Below are positions 5,467 to 10,106 of a DNA stretch of 10,106 bases, piece after piece (positions within the stretch are counted from its first letter, which is position 1; each line of letters opens with the position of its first letter). The stretch covers positions 1 to 10,106 of the forward strand of contig SKVS01000182.1 in the NCBI GenBank assembly GCA_007129335.1, written 5' to 3'. The position numbers were made by a program, and so were the translations under genes. The notes beneath the pieces were generated by a model, which was not told the DNA's origin, ran no database searches, and worked only from the letters and a program-made list of their open reading frames with translations. This DNA is from Spirochaetaceae bacterium (GTDB lineage Bacteria > Spirochaetota > Spirochaetia > DSM-27196 > Salinispiraceae).

Positions 5467-6605
5467 GTTTCCATGGCTTTCCCCGTAAGAAAAGGCAGGT
5501 AGTTTTCCCGGTGAATTACCGAGAACTGACTATTGGGGTATTTCTGGAGAAACAGTGCGGGAGCTGCTAGTGTTTGGGGATTCCATTTGAACTCGTATGC
5601 AAAAAGTTTGCCGTCCCGTTCCTCCAGGTAGTCAATTTCTTTCTGATCCCAGGTTCGCCAAAACCAGGCACTTCCGTCTATGGGTGTGTAGGATCGATAT
5701 TTTAATCGTTCAATAATAAGAAAATTTTCCCACAATTGACCTGTATCATCTCGCTGAACCAGGGGATTAAAGTTGCCAATCAGGGTATTGCGTAAACCGA
5801 GGTCATAAAAATAGTATTTTTGTTTGCGGGTGGCTTCCTTCCGCAGATTTCGGCTGAATCCTCCGAGGGACTTGATTACGTAGGCTTTCTCCAGAATATC
5901 CAGATATTTGGCGACAGTTTTTGTGTCTAATCCAACCTTGGTAGATAATTCATGAGCACTCACTTCACTCCCTATTTGCCAGGAGAGCAATCGCAGTAAT
6001 TGGAGGAGTACTCTTGAAGCTCGTATGCGCTCAAGCTCTAAGACGTCTTTTAACAAATATGATCCAGTCAGCTCTTTTAGAACTTCTTTTTTGTCTTGTA
6101 CCGATTTCTGATTCAAGACTCCAGGGTACGTTCCATAGAGCAGTTGGTTTTCCAGACTTTGTTTCAGATCAAAAAGATTTTGATAGGTTGAGAGTTCATG
6201 TATAGATATGGGAAACAACTCTAAAGTCTTTTTTCTTCCGGTGAGTGGTTCCCCAGTTTGTCCGGTTATTTCGAAACTCGAACTTCCGGATACAAGAATT
6301 CTCAGTTCGGGTCTATGGTCAACCAGAAGTTTTAATGTCCAACCGATATTCGGGATTTTCTGTGCTTCGTCAATGATAAGCAGGTCAATGTTTTCGCAGA
6401 ATTCCATGAGTTTTGGCAGGTTTTGCTCCTGTAAAACTTCCTGAATAAGAATATTTTCACCGGTTTCGAATCGAATAGTTCCGGAGAATTTGTTTGAGGT
6501 TTGTTTCAGCAAGGTTGTTTTTCCTACCTGTCGTGGGCCAAGGAGAATAATAACCTTTCCTGGTTGGAGATAATTATGTAAGTTGTAGGTTCTTGGGATC
6601 TTAAT
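5463..6605 (-). CDS. AAA-type ATPase with C-terminal DUF4143 domain, apparently lacking a normal start codon
   Basis: From 6605 the frame gives about 380 residues. Walker A GPRQVGKT lies at 23-30, Walker B LLIIDEAQ at 75-82 and SGSSSFE near 106-112. The C-terminal DUF4143 region contains IDYLEERDGKLFAYEFKW, a D...ExK pattern like the PD-(D/E)xK nuclease fold. The family is widespread, often horizontally moved and of poorly known function. An in-frame TAG (6608-6606) directly precedes residue 1, and no ATG, GTG or TTG occurs in frame before Walker A. The first TTG, at 6512, comes after the Walker A lysine. Reading ATT at 6605 as the start gives xKIPRTYNLHNYLQPGKV, a credible N-terminus. The gene therefore uses a rare ATT start, has lost its ATG, or contains a sequencing error. 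Its stop overlaps the rhodanese stop by three bases. Confidence 0.8.
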   Translation of the reverse strand: MKIPRTYNLHNYLQPGKVIILLGPRQVGKTTLLKQTSNKFSGTIRFETGENILIQEVLQEQNLPKLMEFCENIDLLIIDEAQKIPNIGWTLKLLVDHRPELRILVSGSSSFEITGQTGEPLTGRKKTLELFPISIHELSTYQNLFDLKQSLENQLLYGTYPGVLNQKSVQDKKEVLKELTGSYLLKDVLELERIRASRVLLQLLRLLSWQIGSEVSAHELSTKVGLDTKTVAKYLDILEKAYVIKSLGGFSRNLRKEATRKQKYYFYDLGLRNTLIGNFNPLVQRDDTGQLWENFLIIERLKYRSYTPIDGSAWFWRTWDQKEIDYLEERDGKLFAYEFKWNPQTLAAPALFLQKYPNSQFSVIHRENYLPFLTGKAMET

Positions 6606-6609
6606 CTAC

Positions 6610-6638
6610 AGTATAGTACAGGAAGAAGGAGATGTAAA
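6610..6638 (-). promoter_or_regulatory. Near-consensus promoter facing the ATPase gene
   Basis: On the minus strand TTTACA (plus 6633-6638) and TATACT (plus 6610-6615) are exactly 17 bp apart, each matching five of six sigma70 consensus positions. Transcription would begin near 6603-6605, that is, at the first sense codon of the ATPase frame, so the message would be leaderless. This fits the lack of any ribosome site. Confidence 0.6.
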
Positions 6639-6639
6639 A

Positions 6640-6690
6640 ATTAGGAATGTAAATCCAAATAATAGGTTAAATATTAGGATTAGTAATCCA
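6640..6690. repeat. Pair of imperfect 18-bp direct repeats in AT-rich DNA
   Basis: ATTAGGAATGTAAATCCA (6640-6657) and ATTAGGATTAGTAATCCA (6673-6690) agree at roughly 12-14 of 18 positions and are spaced 33 bp apart. The second contains the palindrome GGATT-AGT-AATCC. They lie just upstream of the ATPase promoter on its strand. They could be protein-binding sites, but AT-rich DNA makes such matches easy. Confidence 0.35.
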
Positions 6691-6735
6691 GATAATCAAT
6701 CTTTTTTTGTGGTTCGGCCATGATCTCAGGGAGAG

Positions 6736-6774
6736 TCTAGACATAATTCAAGTACAAGTTGAAATATGTCTAGA
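6736..6774. repeat. Near-perfect 39-bp palindrome
   Basis: TCTAGACATA (6736-6745) pairs with TATGTCTAGA (6765-6774). After one A-A mismatch TTCAA (6747-6751) pairs with TTGAA (6759-6763), leaving a 7-nt loop. That is 15 of 16 pairs. The right arm ends exactly where the open frame of the DUF4143 fragment begins, because its TAG (6771-6773) is the preceding in-frame stop. It may be an operator, a recombination hairpin or an element end. Confidence 0.7.
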
Positions 6775-6794
6775 AAAGAGCCGTTCTCAGAGTT

Positions 6795-7100
6795 ATGATA
6801 TGGCGAAGCATCAGGGATACCGTTTTGGCTGAAGCCAGACTCTATTTTTGGCGGGATCACAATCAGAATAAAGTTGATTTGATTGTTGAGCATCAGCGAA
6901 AACTCATACCCATAGAAATCAAATCATCCCGAACCTGGCATAAGGATTATGCAAAGGGTATTCAGTATTTTCAAAAAATTACCCCCAAAAGCGCTCCGGG
7001 TCTGGTGCTTTATGGTGGGACTGAAGTGTTGGATTTTCCTGGTAACCAGGTACTTCCCTATAACAATGCCATGACCGGGGAAGCTGATCTGATGACTTGA
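6795..7100 (+). pseudogene. Orphan C-terminal fragment of a second DUF4143 ATPase
   Basis: The 101-residue frame contains LYFWRDHNQNKVDL, followed by IPIEIKSSRTWHKDYAKGIQYF and VLYGG. This is the typical C-terminal end of AAA/DUF4143 proteins, with the D...ExK nuclease-like pattern intact. The ATPase domain and most of DUF4143 are missing. An in-frame TAG at 6771-6773 closes the frame upstream and no matching N-terminal coding remains in the preceding 190 bases. The ATG at 6795 has only a weak upstream GAG. It points away from the intact-looking ATPase at 5463-6605 and its sequence is not a copy of that protein's end, so it came from a different family member. Expression as a small nuclease-like protein cannot be excluded. 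Confidence 0.75.
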
Positions 7101-7206
7101 GAGTGTACGAAAGCTTGTAAAAAATGGGATAATCCCACCAGATAGAAGGTAGTTATCTTCCTGGTAACACCAGCCATGGTGTGTTTTACAAGCTTTCGTG
7201 CACTCT
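7100..7206. repeat. Long-armed inverted-repeat element, copy 2
   Basis: The left arm at 7100-7122 (AGAGTGTACGAAAGCTTG then TAAAA) pairs with 7184-7206 over 23 positions with one exception, a T/G that would be a wobble pair in RNA. The outer and inner arm sequences match copy 1 at 778-883, except that AG/CT there is GA/TC here, a paired change that keeps the stem. Interior hairpins include TGGGAT-A-ATCCCA (7125-7137), GAAGGTA-GT-TATCTTC (7145-7160) and ACACCA-GCCA-TGGTGT (7167-7182). The element shares its first base with the fragment's TGA and ends one base before the stop of the convergent zinc-ribbon gene, so it could separate the two transcription units. Confidence 0.75.
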
Positions 7207-7207
7207 T

Positions 7208-7897
7208 CTAGGTATACGCCCCGTCAACCGGTCTATCCTGAATGCCCAGGCTCTTTTCCAGCTGCTGTTCAATAAACAGGGCCTGGTCAGAATTCCGTAA
7301 ATACCCCAGGAGTGTTCGCTTTTTGTCGCTCTTGTCGATCCAGTGTACGCTGTAACTTACATTCCTTCTGTTTCGGGAGGTGCTCTCATTTTTTTGACAG
7401 TAAATTTGGGTTATGGTTCCTGGAGGATACTCCTTTTTTCCTGGCCAGGGTACCGGACCGTGCTGGATCGTAAGAACCCCAAATTTTACCTGGAGTCGCG
7501 TTTCGTTCAGGAAATCAGCCGCTACTTTATAGACCAGGCCCAGACCAATGAGAATATGAATACTGGTAAAAAGGAGCAGCTCATACTCCCCCGAAAGGAT
7601 TGCGGTTACCACAAACATAGCAATCCCAGCATTCCACACCAGGGCAAAAAAGGTAAAAAAGTAGGTTGCAGGGCTTTTCCATTTTCGAATAATTGTCAGC
7701 CCATCATCGTTGTTGATGGTTATCCCCTTGGGCATTGCCACAGCCATTCGGGGCCCCTCGGGGCTGTTCTGGAATTCTTCCATACTGGTATAGGTCTTGC
7801 CGCAGTTGGGGCACTGAACCGATTGTTGTTTAATGGTAGCAAAGGTAATGGGGATCCTGGCTCCGCAGGATTTACAGCGAAGGTCAAAAAGCGGCAT
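7208..7897 (-). CDS. Zinc-ribbon membrane protein of unknown function
   Basis: The 229-residue protein starts with a zinc ribbon: Cys8-x2-Cys11 and Cys29-x2-Cys32, with PNCGKTY at 30-36. A linker of about 40 residues leads to two hydrophobic segments, near 77-101 and 106-126. These form a membrane hairpin that places the ribbon and the C-terminal half on the same side, probably cytoplasmic. The C-terminal part (130-229) is polar and beta-rich and may be a PH-like fold, but I do not recognise it. The ATG at 7897 is well supported by GGAGG (plus 7904-7908) with about six bases spacing. It lies 55 bp after the TsaC/YciO-family gene on the same strand. A TATACT box and a short tandem repeat lie in the gap. 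Confidence 0.8.
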   Translation of the reverse strand: MPLFDLRCKSCGARIPITFATIKQQSVQCPNCGKTYTSMEEFQNSPEGPRMAVAMPKGITINNDDGLTIIRKWKSPATYFFTFFALVWNAGIAMFVVTAILSGEYELLLFTSIHILIGLGLVYKVAADFLNETRLQVKFGVLTIQHGPVPWPGKKEYPPGTITQIYCQKNESTSRNRRNVSYSVHWIDKSDKKRTLLGYLRNSDQALFIEQQLEKSLGIQDRPVDGAYT

Positions 7898-7907
7898 AGG
7901 TGGCCTC

Positions 7908-7944
7908 CATCATTCATATACTCATTCATCCATTCATTCATTCA
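7908..7944. repeat. Tetranucleotide microsatellite in the leader of the zinc-ribbon gene
   Basis: The plus strand reads as imperfect CATT repeats (CATTCATATACTCATTCATC, then three near-tandem CATT units). On the coding strand these are TGAA/ATGA units. The tract lies between a -10-like TATACT (plus 7944-7949) and the Shine-Dalgarno site (7904-7908). Slippage here would alter leader length but not the reading frame of the annotated gene. Confidence 0.7.
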
Positions 7945-7949
7945 GTATA
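7944..7949 (-). promoter_or_regulatory. Possible -10 box for the zinc-ribbon gene
   Basis: The minus strand reads TATACT here, matching five of six consensus bases. No good -35 is present 16-18 bp upstream, so it would need an activator or would be a weak promoter. Transcription from the MATE-TsaC/YciO pair may also read through. Confidence 0.3.
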
Positions 7950-7952
7950 GAA

Positions 7953-8585
7953 CTATTCTTGCCAAATTCCCTTGCCCTGACGAATTATTTCTATGGTTGT
8001 TCCATTGATTTTTATGACGGTGGAGAGGCTGCGTTCCAGTTGCTCCCCGGTATCGATAATCATGTCGATTCCTTCAATGCCTTCCAGTTCCCAGCCTTCC
8101 TGGAACAACAGTTCCTCGGTGTATTCTTCGTCCTGGCTGTAGACGTCGGACATTTCCCTGCTGGCGGTAAGGGAAAAGAGCGGAACTTCCAGTTCTTCGA
8201 CAATGCGGATTGGTACCTGATGATCAGGAATGCGCATGCCTACCTCCGGGCGCTTGACCCCGATTTTTTTCTCAATTTTATGGACCGTATCCATAACAAA
8301 CACAAAGGGTCCCGGTGTGTGCTGTTTTATGACACGAAAAACCGGAGTGTCCATAATTGCATAGGAGCTCATGTGGCTAATGCTCGAGCAAATCAGCGAG
8401 AAGGAAGTTTTTTTGTTTTCCTTAAGGCGGCTCAGTTTTTCAAGGCCAGATGCAGAATCGCTTGAACAGCCGATTGCCCAGCTTGAGTCGGTGGGGTAGG
8501 CAACCAGGCCTCCGTTTTGGAGAATGTGAACTGCCCGGCGGATTATTCGGTCATCGGGGTTGCGGGGCTGGGTGTATTCTATCAT
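7953..8585 (-). CDS. TsaC/YciO-family (Sua5/YrdC domain) protein
   Basis: The 210-residue protein is a single YrdC-like domain. PTDSSWAIGC (31-40) matches the PTDT/S-x-Y-GxGC nucleotide-site motif, RLKENKK (53-59) replaces the usual KxR stretch, TPGPFVFVM (90-98) is the conserved TPGP strand, and RPEVGMRIPDH (112-122) is the typical R-x-GxRxP loop. TsaC makes threonylcarbamoyl-AMP for the t6A37 modification of ANN-decoding tRNAs. This protein looks more like the YciO branch, whose own role is less certain. I prefer the ATG at 8585 over a TTG at 8618 because AGGAG (plus 8596-8600) lies ten bases before it and because the longer version runs into the MATE gene. It follows the MATE stop by five bases, so the two are probably co-transcribed. 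Confidence 0.85.
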   Translation of the reverse strand: MIEYTQPRNPDDRIIRRAVHILQNGGLVAYPTDSSWAIGCSSDSASGLEKLSRLKENKKTSFSLICSSISHMSSYAIMDTPVFRVIKQHTPGPFVFVMDTVHKIEKKIGVKRPEVGMRIPDHQVPIRIVEELEVPLFSLTASREMSDVYSQDEEYTEELLFQEGWELEGIEGIDMIIDTGEQLERSLSTVIKINGTTIEIIRQGKGIWQE

Positions 8586-8590
8586 TGGTG

Positions 8591-9928
8591 CTATGCTCCT
8601 GTGAAAATGTGAATCCAATTTTTTGATCGAACCCGTTGAATACCGATTATAGCTTTAATGATTTCTTCCGAACTGGCAATAAGAAAAACGTATGCCGGGT
8701 TAATTCGCCAGACCAAGCCGGTCAGGAAGGCCAGAGGAACTCCAACGGCCCACAGGACACCAACATCCATAGCGAAAGAAAACATGGTGTCTCCCCCGGA
8801 TCGAAATATTCCGACAATGACTATGACATTGATCATTTTAAAGGGAAATACTATGGCCAGAAGCCTGAGCATCTGGGTTGCCAGAGCCTGAGCTTCGGGG
8901 CTTATGTTGTAGAGCAGAGGAACTATGCCGGAAAGAGTCACAGTAAGGACCGAAAAAACCAGGGCAATCAGTGGAGCCATTTTTAACAGGAACAGGGCGT
9001 AGGAATGGGCCAGGTCCCGCTTTCCAGCTCCCAGGGTGTTTCCCAACAGGATTGCCCCCCCATTCCCCATGGCAATAAACACGATAATACAGATCCGTAT
9101 AATGATTTCCTGAATGTTATAGGCAGCCAGGGCTGAGGTGCTGATCCGCCCGAAAACTGCCACATAACTGCTGAAGCCGATGCTCCAGAATATTTCATTT
9201 CCCACTACCGGCATGGTCACCTTGTAAAATTTCCGGGCAAATTGCCGGGAAAAGGAGAACCATCCCCGGGGTTGCAGGAATACCCAGGGCCGCCGCTTCG
9301 CCGCAAACGCGGTAATAAGTCCTATCTCAATCCACCGGGCCGCCAGGGTCGCAATCCCCGCACCGAAAAGCCCCAGCCGGGGGAATCCCAGAAGTCCGTT
9401 AATGAGAATAACGTTTCCGATGGTGTTCAGAATCAGGGCAATGCTGGAGGCAACCATAGGGAGCTTTACTTCCCGGGTAGACCGCAGGGTAGTGGCCAAC
9501 AGGTTGGTAAGCATAACCGCCGGATACGAAAGTCCGATGAGTCGTTGGTAGGGGATTGCCAGGGCAATGACCTCAGGATCATTGGAGAAGAGTCCCAACA
9601 AAAGTTCCGGACGGATCAGAGACAATACAACCATGAGGCTTACCCCGGGAATGGCGGTAACCAGAGCCAGGGCCATGCTATGGCGTATTCCTCTGAGGTT
9701 CTGAATGCCGAAGAACTGGCTCATGAGAATGGCGGATCCGCTTGTTATGCCGAAAAGAAAGAGCAGTACCAAAAAATTTACCTGGCTGGCAATGGCGGCT
9801 GCAGCCAGACTTTCTTCCGACAGTCTCCCAATCATCAGGTTGTCCACCACGTTCACGGTGGTGAAAATGGTTTGCTGCAGGGCAATGGGGGCCGACAAGG
9901 TTAGGAGTCTCTTGAGAAAGTCTTTCAT
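8591..9928 (-). CDS. MATE-family multidrug/Na+ (or H+) antiporter
   Basis: The 445-residue integral membrane protein has about twelve hydrophobic helices in two similar halves. The opening LTLSAPIALQQTIFTTVNVVDNLMIGRL is diagnostic of the MATE family: a proline-containing first helix, then the D-x-x-xxG turn. TSGSAILMSQFFG and the second-half counterpart MGNGGAILLGNTLGAGKRDLAHSY are also typical. Such proteins export cationic drugs or metabolites in exchange for Na+ or H+; substrate and ion cannot be read from sequence. The ATG at 9928 has a pyrimidine-rich upstream stretch with no Shine-Dalgarno site. A 13-bp palindrome lies a few bases upstream, so initiation may be leaderless, coupled or regulated. 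It leads a two-gene unit with the TsaC/YciO-family gene. Confidence 0.9.
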   Translation of the reverse strand: MKDFLKRLLTLSAPIALQQTIFTTVNVVDNLMIGRLSEESLAAAAIASQVNFLVLLFLFGITSGSAILMSQFFGIQNLRGIRHSMALALVTAIPGVSLMVVLSLIRPELLLGLFSNDPEVIALAIPYQRLIGLSYPAVMLTNLLATTLRSTREVKLPMVASSIALILNTIGNVILINGLLGFPRLGLFGAGIATLAARWIEIGLITAFAAKRRPWVFLQPRGWFSFSRQFARKFYKVTMPVVGNEIFWSIGFSSYVAVFGRISTSALAAYNIQEIIIRICIIVFIAMGNGGAILLGNTLGAGKRDLAHSYALFLLKMAPLIALVFSVLTVTLSGIVPLLYNISPEAQALATQMLRLLAIVFPFKMINVIVIVGIFRSGGDTMFSFAMDVGVLWAVGVPLAFLTGLVWRINPAYVFLIASSEEIIKAIIGIQRVRSKNWIHIFTGA

Positions 9929-9933
9929 GGGAA

Positions 9934-9946
9934 GGTATTGAATACC
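9934..9946. promoter_or_regulatory. Perfect palindrome directly upstream of the MATE start
   Basis: GGTATT-G-AATACC is a perfect 6-bp dyad around one base, placed five bases before the MATE ATG. CATGG (9926-9930) and CCATG (9945-9949) form an overlapping outer dyad that includes the start codon itself. It could be an operator for a repressor or an RNA hairpin over the initiation region; function is inferred from position. Confidence 0.5.
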
Positions 9947-9949
9947 ATG

Positions 9950-10066
9950 GATGGTTTAGGTGTGTACATACTTCAGTTGCAGGCTTGCAGGGCAAACGCA
10001 TATGGCTACTATTGAAAGTGGAAAACACACAAGTCCAGGAGTACTAGGTCGCTCATGACTATAGAT
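9950..10066. other. MATE upstream region without a recognised gene
   Basis: No coding frame here is convincing. A TATAGT box on the minus strand (plus 10058-10063) is a possible -10 for the MATE transcript, but no matching -35 is clear. GTGTACATACTTC (about 9962-9974) resembles the palindrome near the thi promoter at 958-970, which may be chance. Confidence 0.3.
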
Positions 10067-10106
10067 TCAAACCAATAACTCGACATTTGTCGAGTTATTG
10101 GTTTGA
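10067..10106. repeat. Perfect 19-bp inverted repeat with a 2-nt spacer at the window end
   Basis: TCAAACCAATAACTCGACA (10067-10085) is followed by TT and then its exact reverse complement (10088-10106), which is the last base given. It may continue beyond the edge. No T-run is visible on the minus strand and the plus side is cut off, so terminator function cannot be judged. It may be an intergenic hairpin, an operator overlapping the MATE promoter, or a fold-back artefact at a contig end. Confidence 0.7.

Noticed and set aside
6681..6722. Tiny minus-strand frame MAEPQKKIDYLDY
   Set aside because: Thirteen codons, no ribosome site and no recognisable family; short frames of this size are expected by chance.
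7343..8008. Plus-strand frame across the zinc-ribbon gene and the CATT tract
   Set aside because: It is antisense to a gene with a clear zinc ribbon, ribosome site and membrane segments. Its Ser/Phe-rich tail (YSFIHSFIHSF) is just the translated microsatellite.
9242..9904. Long plus-strand open frame opposite the MATE gene
   Set aside because: It is rich in Gly, Gln and Asn with no hydrophobic core or motif, has no ribosome site, and lies wholly antisense to a clear MATE gene.
9962..9974. GTGTACATACTTC as another remnant of the long-stem element
   Set aside because: It shares about a dozen bases with 958-970 but has no partner arm; the match is too short to claim.
10067..10106. Hairpin telomere of a linear replicon, as in Borrelia
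   Set aside because: The palindrome is attractive for this, but nothing else in the window (no resolvase, no replicon genes) supports a linear end. Assembly artefact or an intergenic hairpin is simpler.

Overview
This 10.1 kb window is a densely coded bacterial segment of mixed, roughly balanced base composition. It has Shine-Dalgarno sites and sigma70-like promoters. The gene set does not fix the lineage. The thiamine ABC cassette with a TPP riboswitch, the rhodanese with a membrane anchor and the DUF4143 ATPases would suit a Gram-negative, environmental, possibly spirochaete-like bacterium, but that is a low-confidence impression. There are no rRNA or tRNA genes and no CRISPR array.

Layout. 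A plus-strand NADPH-dependent FMN reductase (177-770) is preceded by a perfect 10-bp inverted repeat that looks like an operator. A ~106-bp long-armed inverted-repeat element lies just after its stop. Next comes a TPP riboswitch (about 984-1079) with an intrinsic terminator that reuses nine bases of the aptamer. It controls an operon for thiamine uptake: thiB (periplasmic binding protein), thiP (fused permease) and thiQ (ATPase). A membrane-anchored single-domain rhodanese follows, with its own probable promoter.

The middle (5463-7206) looks like accessory DNA and is partly decayed. It holds a minus-strand AAA/DUF4143 ATPase with an intact Walker A, a near-consensus promoter but no ordinary start codon. 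AT-rich DNA with several palindromes follows, then an orphan plus-strand C-terminal fragment of a second DUF4143 protein. A second copy of the inverted-repeat element ends this part.

The right part is all on the minus strand. A MATE-family efflux transporter is followed five bases later by a TsaC/YciO-family protein. Then comes a zinc-ribbon membrane protein of unknown role, whose leader contains a tetranucleotide microsatellite. The window ends exactly on a perfect 19-bp stem, 2-nt loop palindrome.

How it works together: TPP-sensing RNA should shut off thiBPQ when thiamine pyrophosphate is plentiful. The two copies of the long inverted repeat (778-883 and 7100-7206) are the best candidate for something undescribed. 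Their arms differ by paired changes that keep the stem, their interiors have diverged while keeping hairpins, and each sits within a few bases of a stop codon.
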